Positions 45,794 to 53,883 of a stretch of 64,000 bases of DNA are shown here, in pieces. The stretch covers positions 1 to 64,000 of the forward strand of contig JBKBMG010000005.1 of NCBI GenBank assembly GCA_046295975.1. The letters are read 5' to 3'. This DNA is from UBA2357 sp046295975. GTDB taxonomy: Bacteria > Pseudomonadota > Gammaproteobacteria > Burkholderiales > Rhodocyclaceae. The notes under the pieces were generated by a model. That model was not told the origin of the DNA, ran no database searches, and saw only the letters and a list, made by a program, of their open reading frames with translations. Both the position numbers and the translations under genes were made by a program. Each line of letters begins with the position of its first letter. Positions within the stretch are counted from its first letter, which is position 1.

Positions 45794-45955
45794 GGGGGGG
45801 GGGTGGGGGGCGGGGTGCGTCTGTTTCTTGTGTCCCACCCCGGGGGTTGGGGGGGCGCCCCCCCCCCTCCGCGGGGCGCGCCCCCCGCGGCGGTTGTCGG
45901 GCGCGGATCCAGTGGGCGGAGTGAGCGTCGCTCGTCCGGGCCCCTGGCCGTGCCC
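45794..45955. repeat. Corrupted copy of 45622-45783 (assembly artefact)
   Basis: Aligned at a constant offset of 172 with no indels, 45885-45955 matches 45713-45783 at 58 of 71 bases. Farther left, 45813-45834 matches 45641-45662 (GGGTGCGTCT, then TTC and TGTGTC), including the start-codon region of the racemase gene. The middle decays into G and C runs. This looks like two unmerged contig ends, not biology. The real racemase-symporter spacing would be about 128 bp. Confidence 0.8.
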
Positions 45956-45956
45956 A

Positions 45957-47402
45957 TCAGGTGGCCGTCCGCACCTCGGTCTGGGGGCCCACAGCCGGGC
46001 GGGTCTCGGTACCGGCGTCCTGCCAGGCGTCGCGATCCAGGTCCAGGTCGGCGAAGCGGGCGGTGTCGAACACCGGTTCGGCCACGCCTACCGCGCGCTG
46101 GGCGTCGTAGTCGCGGATCAGGCGCAGCGCGGTCTTGAACAACAGCGCCAGCGCAATCAGGTTCACCAGCGCGAGCAGGCCCATGGCCACGTCGGCGAAC
46201 GCGAACACCGTACCCAGGTCCTGTACCGAACCCCAGATCACCAGGGCCAGCGTCAGCGCCCGAAACGCGGTCTGCAAGGTCTTGTTTTCGCTACTGAGAA
46301 AACTCAGGCTGTTCTCGCCGAGATAGTAGTTGTACATGATCGAGGTGAAGGAGAAGAACAGCAGCGCCAGCGTCACGAACACCCGGCCCCATTCTCCCAC
46401 GTGCTCTGCCAGCGCGGACTGGGTCAGCGAGATTCCGCCGACTTCCGCCCCCGGGGTGTAGGCGCCGGACAACAGGATGATCATTGCCGTGCAGGTGCAC
46501 AGCACCAGGGTGTCGATGAACACGCTGAAGGCCTGCACCACGCCCTGGCTGACCGGATGGCGGACGTAGGCGATCGCCGCGACGTTGGGCGCGCTGCCCA
46601 GCCCCGCTTCGTTGGAAAACAGCCCGCGGCGCACGCCGTAAAGGATGGCCGCGCCGATGCCGCCGGCCACCGCCGGCTCCAGGCCAAAGGCACTGCGCAC
46701 GATATAACCCAGTACCGCCGGGACTTCGGCCAGGTGGGTGCCGATCACGTACAGGGCGACGGCGAGGTAGCAGAGGGCCATCACCGGCACCACGTACTCG
46801 GCAACCTCGGCGATGCGCTTGACGCCGCCGAAGATGATCAGCCCCAGCACCGAAGCGGCGATGATGCCGGTGACGTAGGTCGGGACGCCGAAGGTGTCAT
46901 GGAACGAACTGGCGATGGTGAAGGACTGCAGCGCATTGAAGCTGAAGCCGAAGGCCACCAGCAAGAGCACCGAGAACAACACCGCCAGCCACTTCTGCCC
47001 CAGGCCGCGCTGGATGTAGTAGGCCGGTCCGCCCCGGTAGGTGCCGTCCGGCTCGGCCACCTTGTAGGCCTGGGCCAGCGAGCACTCGATCAGGCTGGTG
47101 GCCATGCCGATCAGGCCGATCATCCACATCCAGAAGATCGCACCCGGGCCACCCAGGGTCACCGCCACCGCCACCCCGGCGATGTTGCCCGCGCCGACCC
47201 GCCCGGCCACCGACAGCGTCAGCGCCTGGAACGAGCTCAGTCGGCCGCGCTCGTGGCGGAAGGCCTGGCCGAGAATGGCGAACATGCTGCCGAAATAGCG
47301 GAACTGCACGAAACGGGTGCGCACGGTAAACAGCACACCGAGAATGATCAATACGAAAATCAGGACCTTACTCCACAGCAGGTCGTTCAGAAACTCCAGC
47401 AT
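45957..47402 (-). CDS. Sodium:alanine/glycine symporter (AGCS family)
   Basis: This 481-residue polytopic membrane protein has about 10-11 helices and the AGCS signatures GRVGAGNIAGVAVAVTLGGP and FSNEAGLGSAPNVAAIAYV. It imports small neutral amino acids with Na+. It lies upstream of the racemase-asparaginase-aspartase genes on the same strand and may share their substrate range. It is divergent from an HTH regulator across an operator-like repeat array. An in-frame extension to 47615 crosses that array and is rejected. Confidence 0.93.
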   Translation of the reverse strand: MLEFLNDLLWSKVLIFVLIILGVLFTVRTRFVQFRYFGSMFAILGQAFRHERGRLSSFQALTLSVAGRVGAGNIAGVAVAVTLGGPGAIFWMWMIGLIGMATSLIECSLAQAYKVAEPDGTYRGGPAYYIQRGLGQKWLAVLFSVLLLVAFGFSFNALQSFTIASSFHDTFGVPTYVTGIIAASVLGLIIFGGVKRIAEVAEYVVPVMALCYLAVALYVIGTHLAEVPAVLGYIVRSAFGLEPAVAGGIGAAILYGVRRGLFSNEAGLGSAPNVAAIAYVRHPVSQGVVQAFSVFIDTLVLCTCTAMIILLSGAYTPGAEVGGISLTQSALAEHVGEWGRVFVTLALLFFSFTSIMYNYYLGENSLSFLSSENKTLQTAFRALTLALVIWGSVQDLGTVFAFADVAMGLLALVNLIALALLFKTALRLIRDYDAQRAVGVAEPVFDTARFADLDLDRDAWQDAGTETRPAVGPQTEVRTAT

Positions 47403-47771
47403 TGCGATGCTCCTTGGTTGGCTTGATCCGGGCGCGCGGTTGAGGGGCCGCAGCGGTGCCCGATCCGGTGGAAGGCCGAGAGCCTTCCCTCCAACCCGTC
47501 TCGGACCGTGCAAGGGCTGCGGTCGGTCGCGCCGGCAGTGGTTGCCAAACTGGCGTAGCGTGCGGGCGACGTGCGGGTTTGCGGCAATTAAAGGCCGACC
47601 GCGGCGGCGTCGCAATTTCGCTCGCTGGCGTCAAATGGCGCTATGTGGCGTGATAATAGCGCCACATAGCGCCATATCCGGGATATCCCTTAGCGCTATG
47701 ATGTAGCGCCGCGCGCCCGGATACCGTCCGGATCCAGGCACGCGTTGGGTGGTGCGCGGCACAGACGGAGC
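47403..47771. promoter_or_regulatory. 369-bp divergent region with an array of GCGCTA inverted repeats
   Basis: A perfect 16-bp inverted repeat ATGGCGCTATGTGGCG/CGCCACATAGCGCCAT lies at 47635-47650/47660-47675 (9-base spacer). A second dyad GCGCTA-TGATG-TAGCGC follows at 47693-47709, and ATATCC-G-GGATAT lies between them. The half-site GCGCTAT recurs at least four times in 75 bases. The array starts 233 bases upstream of the symporter and ends 62 bases before the regulator, so it probably binds that regulator. Confidence 0.7.
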
Positions 47772-48671
47772 ATGACCGAAGACATCGGGAGAGGCGGGCG
47801 GAAGATGAAGGCGGGAGCGAAGGACACGGCGGCCGCTCACGACGCGGCGGATGACTTTTGCCGCAACCTGCGGCATGCCTGTGGATACTATCCATCGATT
47901 GCGCAGGTATGCCGCAAGCTGGACATCAACCGACCGCAGTTCAACAAATATCTGAGTGGTGCCAGCCGACCGTCGGCACACACGCTGCAGCGCATCTGCG
48001 ATTTCTTTGGCGTGGAGGTGTACGAGATCTGGCTGCCCCACGCCCGTTTTGCGCAATTGCTCAGCGTGCGTCCGGCCCCAGCGGCACGGGCAGGGCGCGA
48101 TCAGCACGGGCGTGACTTCGGTGCCCAAGTCGAGGCCTTGCAGCGGCAGTCGCGTGGCGGGCTGGACAAGTACCTGGGCTTCTACTTCGAGTACTACTAT
48201 TCAATGGCCTTCCCGGGCCTGGTGCTGCGCAGCCTGTTCTATCTGTACCGCGACGGCGATGCTGTGTGCTACCGTCGCATCGAGCGCCTGTCGCGCCTAG
48301 GCCGACGTGCGAGCGGTTATCGATGCCGCTACCTGGGGGTGGCCTTGCACCTGAACGAGCGCATCTTCCTGCTCGACCACGAGACGCTCACCGGCAACGA
48401 GCTGAGCGAAACCATCCTGTTCCCGACCTACAAGAGCCGCGTGAGCCACCTCGCTGGTCTCAAGATCGGCGTGTCGGCATCCGACCGGCGGGAGCCCGCC
48501 TGCGCCCGGGTTGTGCTCGAGGCGCTGGGGCAGCACATCGACGTGCGCGGCGCACTGCGCCTGTGCGGCCTGCTCGACCCCACCGACCCCACGCTCGATG
48601 CCGAGATACTGCGCCGCATCGACAATCGCCAGCACGGCAGCGACTGGCATTTTCTGGGGTTTCCCTTCTGA
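47772..48671 (+). CDS. XRE-type helix-turn-helix regulator with a ligand-domain-like C-terminus
   Basis: This 299-residue protein has an N-terminal lambda-repressor-like HTH at about 25-85: SIAQVCRKLDINRPQFNKYL, then RPSAHTLQRICDFFGVEVYEIW. The remaining 200 residues (LDKYLGFYFEYYYSMAFPG, RRASGYRCRYLGVALHLNERIF, ending HFLGFPF) are beta-rich and probably sense a ligand; I do not recognise the domain. It is divergent from the AGCS symporter and probably controls it and itself through the repeats between them. Start uncertain: ATG 47772, or ATG 47805. Confidence 0.75.
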   Translation: MTEDIGRGGRKMKAGAKDTAAAHDAADDFCRNLRHACGYYPSIAQVCRKLDINRPQFNKYLSGASRPSAHTLQRICDFFGVEVYEIWLPHARFAQLLSVRPAPAARAGRDQHGRDFGAQVEALQRQSRGGLDKYLGFYFEYYYSMAFPGLVLRSLFYLYRDGDAVCYRRIERLSRLGRRASGYRCRYLGVALHLNERIFLLDHETLTGNELSETILFPTYKSRVSHLAGLKIGVSASDRREPACARVVLEALGQHIDVRGALRLCGLLDPTDPTLDAEILRRIDNRQHGSDWHFLGFPF

Positions 48672-48731
48672 CCGCAGGGCGCCGCAGCCCGCCTTCCGTG
48701 GTTACCGGCATTGGATGTGGCGGCGGCGCGA

Positions 48732-50366
48732 CTAGATCAGAAACTGTCCGGTTGCTTTCTGCATCCGCTCCACCGCCTTGTAGAGGTTTTCCGATGCGCC
48801 GCGAGTCTGCGCAACCACGACCACATTCTGCTCGTTCATCGTTGCAACGCGCTCGACGCTCTGGGCCATGGCCCCCATTGCGTTGCGCTGCTCGGACGAT
48901 GAATGGGTGATGTCGCTGACCATTTGCAGGGTGAGGTGCATCTGACGCCTGATCTCGTCGAGCGCTTCGCGAGCCTGCTCGACCTGTTCGACACTTTCTC
49001 CGACCAACCCCACGCCGGCGTGCATGCCTGCCACCGACTTCTGCGTTTCGAGCGTGATCGACGACACCGTTTCCGCGATCTCGCGCGTCGCGCTGGCGGT
49101 GCGCTCGGCGAGCGTACGGACCTCGTCTGCGACTACGGCGAATCCGCGCCCCTGGTCGCCCGCCCGCGCTGCCTCGATCGCCGCGTTTAACGCGAGCAAG
49201 TTGGTTTGATCGGCTATTTCCTTGATCACACTGGTAATCCTGGAAATAGCCACGGCCTGGTCACCCAGGCGCTCGACCTGCCCCGAAGCGTCCTTCACGG
49301 TGTCGGCAAGCTTCAGAATCGTCGCGCACACCTGCTCCGATATCGTCGAGCCCGTTGCCGAAGCCTGACTGGCGGATTCCGCAGCAGCCCTTGTCGCGGC
49401 GGCGTGCTCGGCGACCTCGCCGATCGAAACGGTCATCTGTTCGATGCCGGCCGCCGCTGCCGAGGTGGCGTCGTTCTGCACGCGGGTGGCCTCGTTTGCA
49501 TCCTTGACCCCGGAGGTTACCTCCGCGGCGATGTTGCCCACTTGGCGGGCGGTGTCCTCCATGCCCTGAAGCATCGCCTGGATGGACGAGACGAGGCGAT
49601 CGGCTTCGCGCGCGATGTCCCCGATGCAGTCATGGCGTTCCGATTCGAGGCGCTGACGCAGGTCGCCCGTGCTCAGCAGCTTGCCAAGATGAACGTGTAG
49701 CGAGGCCAGATCCCGGTTGAGCCGGGGGATGGCATGGATGCCAAGGAAGATTGCCCAGGGCAGCGCCACCGCAGCCAGTGCGAAGGCCAGGATGTGTGCG
49801 ACTGGCAAATCGATGAGGTGATTGAGCACGCCAACCACGGACAGCGCGATCAACAACGCCGACGTGCCATAGGTGAGGACGCCCACGGAGTTGAAGACCG
49901 ACCACGGTGACACCTTGGTGCGCACCACCCGGCCGTGCTCGACGCGGATGGATTTGTCACCGTCCCGCAGGCGCTTGTAGGCCTGCTCTGCAGCAAGCAC
50001 CTGATCCCGGGTCGGACACGTACGCACAGACTGATAGCCGACGACGCGCCCGTATTCGCGCACCGGTGATGCGTTTGCCACCACCCAGTAGTACCCACCA
50101 TCGCTGCGCCGATTCTTGACCAATCCGCGCCAGGGCCTGCCTGCTTTCAGATCCCGCCACATGTCCGCGAAGGCTTCGCGTGGCATGTCGGGGTGGCGCA
50201 CCATGTTGTGAGGTTGCCCGATCATTTGCTCGCGGGTGAAACCACTGATATTCGAGAAGGCCTCGTTGGCTTCGACGATGTTGCCGCTCAGGTCGGTGCG
50301 GGAGTATATGAATTCGCCCTCGGGTAGTAGCGTTTCGACGTTGGTCACGGGTTGGTTGTTTCTCAT
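48732..50366 (-). CDS. Aer-like PAS energy-taxis receptor
   Basis: This 544-residue receptor has an N-terminal PAS domain at about 15-125 (EFIYSRTDLSGNIVEANEAF, GQPHNMVRHPDMP, VVANASPVREYGRVVGYQSV) of the FAD-binding Aer type. Two hydrophobic helices (about 160-205) have no periplasmic loop between them. A HAMP-like segment and the MCP hairpin (NLLALNAAIEAARAGDQGRG) follow. It would read the redox state of the electron-transport chain. It is separated by 396 bases from the HD-GYP gene upstream. Confidence 0.93.
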   Translation of the reverse strand: MRNNQPVTNVETLLPEGEFIYSRTDLSGNIVEANEAFSNISGFTREQMIGQPHNMVRHPDMPREAFADMWRDLKAGRPWRGLVKNRRSDGGYYWVVANASPVREYGRVVGYQSVRTCPTRDQVLAAEQAYKRLRDGDKSIRVEHGRVVRTKVSPWSVFNSVGVLTYGTSALLIALSVVGVLNHLIDLPVAHILAFALAAVALPWAIFLGIHAIPRLNRDLASLHVHLGKLLSTGDLRQRLESERHDCIGDIAREADRLVSSIQAMLQGMEDTARQVGNIAAEVTSGVKDANEATRVQNDATSAAAAGIEQMTVSIGEVAEHAAATRAAAESASQASATGSTISEQVCATILKLADTVKDASGQVERLGDQAVAISRITSVIKEIADQTNLLALNAAIEAARAGDQGRGFAVVADEVRTLAERTASATREIAETVSSITLETQKSVAGMHAGVGLVGESVEQVEQAREALDEIRRQMHLTLQMVSDITHSSSEQRNAMGAMAQSVERVATMNEQNVVVVAQTRGASENLYKAVERMQKATGQFLI

Positions 50367-50762
50367 GATGAGGCAACTCTGAGTGGTTTCGAATGTTGTA
50401 CGTGCTTGGCATCACCCGCGTGAGCCCTACGCAGGTGATGAACAAGGTTTCGATTGGGGCGGGTGTGGTTGCAGGTCGCGGGTCACAGCCACTGGTGACC
50501 AGTGTGGCTGACTGTCATGCGTGCTTCCATTGGTCCGCCGAGGGGCCTGGATTGGCTTGGCGGTGGGCGTGCTTCGGTCCAGCAGGGGTAAGCAGACATG
50601 GCTATGTTCCTTCCTGGGCATGCGCTTAAGAGACGCACTGGAAGAAAACCTGGCCGGGAGTGGCCTGTCCGCGGGGGCTGGGCGGTTTGGTTTGCGTCCG
50701 TTGGACGATAGGTGAGGGCAGATGAGAAGTGTTTGACTTCAGTCAAGATCATCAGGCCATCG
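50367..50762. promoter_or_regulatory. 396-bp region upstream of the Aer-like gene, with motif copy A
   Basis: It holds GTCCGCGGGGGCTGGGCGG at 50667-50685, the first of three identical copies in this island. It also has nested dyads at 50481-50510 (GGTCAC/GTGACC and CAGCCA/TGGCTG) and a TTGACT-TC-AGTCAA dyad at 50733-50746, just past the HD-GYP stop. No coding frame looks real. Confidence 0.6.
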
Positions 50763-51998
50763 TCAATTCCCCTTCCACAGCGCGTCGAGGTGCTTGAAGT
50801 GCCACTTGCTGGCATCTTCGGTGCCGACTATGCGGTCTTGCACGCCAGGCCGGGCCAGGTCGAGCACTTCCGGCTTGATGTGGGCATCCGCGCGGGTGGA
50901 GTAGAACACCTTGAGGCGCGGCGTCAGCAGGGACTTGGCGCCGGGTTCCACCACCACCCCTAGGCGCCCGGATTCAAGCCTCACCAGCGATCCGACCGGG
51001 TAGATGCCAACACAGCGCACGAAGGCCTGGAACACCTTGTCGTCGAAGTGCCCCTTGCTCCATTCGGCCATGCGCCGGATCGACTCGCCCGGATCCCAGC
51101 CCGCCTTGTAGGGACGGTTGGAGGTGATCGCGTCGTAGACGTCGCATACCGCGCCCATCTTGGCGTGCAGACTGATCTTTCGGTCATCGAGTCCGTAGGG
51201 GTAACCCGTTCCGTCCACCTTCTCGTGGTGGTGCAGGCATACGTCCAGGGTTACGGCATGGCCGTTCCCGGCTTCCTGCAACAGGTCGTATCCCTGCTCG
51301 GGGTGAGAACGGATGATTGCGAACTCGGCATCGGTCAGCTTGCCCGGCTTGTTGAGAATCTCGTCGGGAATACGCGCCTTGCCCAGGTCGTGCAGCAACC
51401 CGGCCAGGCCGAGGTCGCGCACCTCGTCCTCGGGCAGGCCGAGTTGGCGGCCGAGCGACATCATCAGCGCACACACCGCCACCGAATGCAGGTAGGTGTA
51501 GTCGTCCTCGGTCTTGAGCCGTACCAGGCTGATCAGTGCGCTCTGGTTGCGTGCGACCGACTCGGCGATGTCCTGCACCATGGGCACTACGTCGTCGGCC
51601 CGGACGGCGTTACCCATGCGCACGTCGGCGAACATTTGCACCACCGCCTGTTTGGCCTTGGTGCAGATCAGTCCAGCGCGGGCGATCTCCTCCTGCATGG
51701 AGGTGTGCTCCACCACCGGTGCCTGGGCCACCTGCAGCAACGTTTGCTCAACGCCCTGCTCCACTTCCGCAGGGGTGGTCGCCTGCGCAGGGGCTCCGGC
51801 CGTGGGCGCGTCCGCATCCATGCCCTTGCTGACGTCTATCCATAGCTCGCTGATGCTGCTGGCGCGAATGCGCTCGATATCCGCCGGGTCGGTGAGCTTG
51901 AACGATGCGCGCCAGAATGGGTGCTCCATCCAGGAGCCACAGAATTCCTTGACGTACATGCCAAGCCGGAGCTGGGAGACGTGAATGCGTTTCAGCAT
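50763..51998 (-). CDS. HD-GYP c-di-GMP phosphodiesterase with N-terminal DUF3391
   Basis: This 411-residue protein has an N-terminal DUF3391-like domain (1-60, VSQLRLGMYVKEFCGSWMEHPF) and an intact HD-GYP domain. H171, HD at 203-204 (LLHDLGK) and HHEKVDGTGYP at 257-267 are all present. It should hydrolyse c-di-GMP. A C-terminal PilZ-like or beta-barrel tail (about 340-411) follows. It is the last gene of the GTPase/Roadblock set, opposing the diguanylate cyclase domain at its head. Confidence 0.93.
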   Translation of the reverse strand: MLKRIHVSQLRLGMYVKEFCGSWMEHPFWRASFKLTDPADIERIRASSISELWIDVSKGMDADAPTAGAPAQATTPAEVEQGVEQTLLQVAQAPVVEHTSMQEEIARAGLICTKAKQAVVQMFADVRMGNAVRADDVVPMVQDIAESVARNQSALISLVRLKTEDDYTYLHSVAVCALMMSLGRQLGLPEDEVRDLGLAGLLHDLGKARIPDEILNKPGKLTDAEFAIIRSHPEQGYDLLQEAGNGHAVTLDVCLHHHEKVDGTGYPYGLDDRKISLHAKMGAVCDVYDAITSNRPYKAGWDPGESIRRMAEWSKGHFDDKVFQAFVRCVGIYPVGSLVRLESGRLGVVVEPGAKSLLTPRLKVFYSTRADAHIKPEVLDLARPGVQDRIVGTEDASKWHFKHLDALWKGN

Positions 51999-52110
51999 CG
52001 GTGCACCAAAAATCCTTGCCTCGAGTCTTGTCCTTGGCAACCTTTCGCGCCGTGGCGTGACGTCCTGAGTACGGTCGCGCCCGGCAGGTTGTGCTGCGAT
52101 CGGCTCAAGT

Positions 52111-52470
52111 TCAGAAGCTGAGTTCCTTGTCGATGTCCTGAGTCTTGCGGCGGGCCATGGCCAGGTTGGAGCGCTGCCGGTCGAGCACGAAGTAAATGAA
52201 CACGCCCTCGCTGCGCGAGCATGGACGGATGATGTGGTACTGCTTGCCGAGCGTGATCAGCATGTCCTCGATCACGTCGTTGAGCCCCAGTGCGCGCATG
52301 GTCTTGAGTTTGGAGCGAACCACTTCGGTGTTGCCCGCTGCCGCGACTTCCAGATCGACGCCGGAGCCGGTCTGCCCCAGGATCATGCCGCTGGACGAAT
52401 CGACCACTGCCGCGCACATCGCGCCATCCAGTTGCATGAGTTCTTCGAGGGCTTGTTTGATGGTTGCCAT
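52111..52470 (-). CDS. Roadblock/LC7-type protein 3
   Basis: This 119-residue protein has the Roadblock fold pattern: an amphipathic helix (MATIKQALEELMQLDG), then CAAVVDSSSGMILGQTG, a central helix (AAAGNTEVVRSKLKTMRALG), then IEDMLITLGKQYHIIRPC and VFIYFVLDRQRSNLAMAR. Roadblock proteins dimerise and act as GTPase-activating proteins or scaffolds for small GTPases such as MglA. AAGGAGTAGCAGGA precedes the ATG. It is the most divergent of the three in spacing, being 94 bases after copy 2. Confidence 0.8.
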   Translation of the reverse strand: MATIKQALEELMQLDGAMCAAVVDSSSGMILGQTGSGVDLEVAAAGNTEVVRSKLKTMRALGLNDVIEDMLITLGKQYHIIRPCSRSEGVFIYFVLDRQRSNLAMARRKTQDIDKELSF

Positions 52471-52564
52471 TCCTGCTACTCCTTTGCTTGGTTGGTAATG
52501 GGTTTGCGTTGCTCACGATGCACGAGCGATCGCGAGGGTGTTGAAAGGCATGTGTCCGGCCGGG

Positions 52565-52930
52565 TCAGAGCTTGCGGACCGTGTCTGCCAGGACGCCTAC
52601 CCGGCGTTGCAGGTCTTTCCAGTCCACCGCCCGTTGATCGCGGGTGACGGCAACCAGCAACGTACCGTCGGTGCAGGGGAACAGGCTGATCCACTCGTGT
52701 TCGTGCATCATGACCAAGGCGCGCAGGCGGCCGCTGTCACTGAAATGGCCGCTCAGGCGCGAGTGGAGGCGCCAGTAGTCGCTGGTCGCTTCGCCAATGC
52801 GGGTGATGTCACGTAGTTCTCCGGCCTCCATCCACAGCATGCCGGCTTCGAGATCGACCAGGGCGCAGCCCGCAACACCGTCCAGAGCGGCGATTTCGTC
52901 GAGCGCGACGCGCAGGTTATGGGCTTTCAC
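52565..52930 (-). CDS. Roadblock/LC7-like protein 2
   Basis: This 121-residue protein has a start GTG 52930 that overlaps the stop of copy 1 (GTGA), so the two are translationally coupled. Pattern: LRVALDEIAALDGVAGCALVD, LEAGMLWMEAG, a middle helix, ALVMMHEHEWISLFPC, TLLVAVTRDQRA and a C-terminal helix. This is the Roadblock topology with weak sequence conservation. It may form a heterodimer with copy 1. Confidence 0.7.
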   Translation of the reverse strand: MKAHNLRVALDEIAALDGVAGCALVDLEAGMLWMEAGELRDITRIGEATSDYWRLHSRLSGHFSDSGRLRALVMMHEHEWISLFPCTDGTLLVAVTRDQRAVDWKDLQRRVGVLADTVRKL

Positions 52931-53322
52931 AGGCGCTCCAGTTCGCGCGCAAGCTGCGCGACGCGGTAGTTCACATGGCCGATCGTCGCCTTCTTGTTCG
53001 CTACGACATCGATGATCAGGTCGACGCCTCGACACGAGACGGCGTGGATCACGGCAAAACCGCTGTCGGTATCGATGGTTACGCTACGGCTGTTGCCGAG
53101 TTGTGTTTCGGCGGAAACGACCGAACTGATCGCGGCGATAGACGAAGCAGTTGCGGCAATGCGCGCGGGGTCGATGTCGCCGCGGCTGGCCGAAGCAATA
53201 TCGAAGCCGTCGATGGTGGCGATGACGACCGCGCGGACGCCGTCGATTTCGTTGAGCAGGGTTGTGGCTTCGTCGCGGGCGGCGCTGATGACGAAATCGG
53301 AAAGGGCAGTCGGGGCGGTCAA
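52927..53322 (-). CDS. Roadblock/LC7-type protein 1
   Basis: This 131-residue protein, the clearest of the three, has LLNEIDGVRAVVIATIDGFDIA, a helix IDPARIAATASSIAAISSVV, then SVTIDTDSGFAVIHAVSC and DLIIDVVANKKATIGHVNY. This matches MglB/CvnB-type Roadblock proteins. TTG 53322 is taken as the start because GGAG lies 6 bases upstream and it begins one base after the GTPase stop; TTG 53334 is an alternative inside the GTPase gene. Its stop overlaps copy 2. Confidence 0.85.
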   Translation of the reverse strand: MTAPTALSDFVISAARDEATTLLNEIDGVRAVVIATIDGFDIASASRGDIDPARIAATASSIAAISSVVSAETQLGNSRSVTIDTDSGFAVIHAVSCRGVDLIIDVVANKKATIGHVNYRVAQLARELERL

Positions 53323-53323
53323 G

Positions 53324-53863
53324 TCAGGCTCCAAGTTCGTTCGCTTCGATCTGGGTCAGCAAAGTGTCGATCAACAGTACGACGTCGTTCTTGCGCCGAA
53401 CATCCACTGGCAGGATCGGGAAAACGCGGTTGTGGCGTTCCAGCAGGGCGGCGTAGTCGTCGATGGCCGGCTGCGGATGCGATTCGCTGCGGCCGATGCC
53501 GATCGAGCAGGGCAGGGTGTCGAGCTGCTCGGCGAATCCGTGCAGATACACTTCCAGATCGCCCAGTGGGTCGGGCCGTGAGTTGTCGGCGAGAATGATC
53601 AATCCCAGCGCGTTGGTCGCAAGAATCTTCCAGAGAAAGTCGAAGCGGCTTTGACCGGGCGTGCCGAACAAGCGGATGCGGTCACCGTTGTCGAGCGTGA
53701 ACTGGCCGAAGTCGAGGCCGACCGTGGTGCGTTCCTTGAGTACCCGCGTATCGGTATTGAGTACGTCGGTGACGATGGGCGGAACTTCGGAGATCGAAGC
53801 GATGGCGGTCGTCTTTCCCGCACCCATGGTGCCGGTGAATAGCACTTTGTATTCTTTGGTCAT
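53324..53863 (-). CDS. Small Ras-like GTPase (MglA/CvnD type)
   Basis: This 179-residue GTPase has G1 GTMGAGKTT (11-19), a G2 Thr at 46-47 (KERTTVGLDFG), G3 as FGTPGQ (66-71) in place of DTAGQ, and G5-like VDVRRKND (153-160). The G4 guanine-specificity motif N/TKxD is missing; the equivalent strand reads IGIGRSES (121-128). FGTPGQ is typical of the COG2229 GTPases of actinobacterial conservons. It is encoded directly before three Roadblock proteins, its likely regulators. A P-loop and no signal peptide place it in the cytoplasm or on the membrane face. Confidence 0.9.
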   Translation of the reverse strand: MTKEYKVLFTGTMGAGKTTAIASISEVPPIVTDVLNTDTRVLKERTTVGLDFGQFTLDNGDRIRLFGTPGQSRFDFLWKILATNALGLIILADNSRPDPLGDLEVYLHGFAEQLDTLPCSIGIGRSESHPQPAIDDYAALLERHNRVFPILPVDVRRKNDVVLLIDTLLTQIEANELGA

Positions 53864-53883
53864 TGTCTCTGTACCTGTCTGGG

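Noticed and set aside
45828..47426. 532-codon plus-strand frame opposite the AGCS symporter
   Set aside because: Antisense shadow that also runs through the corrupted sequence by the scaffold gap.
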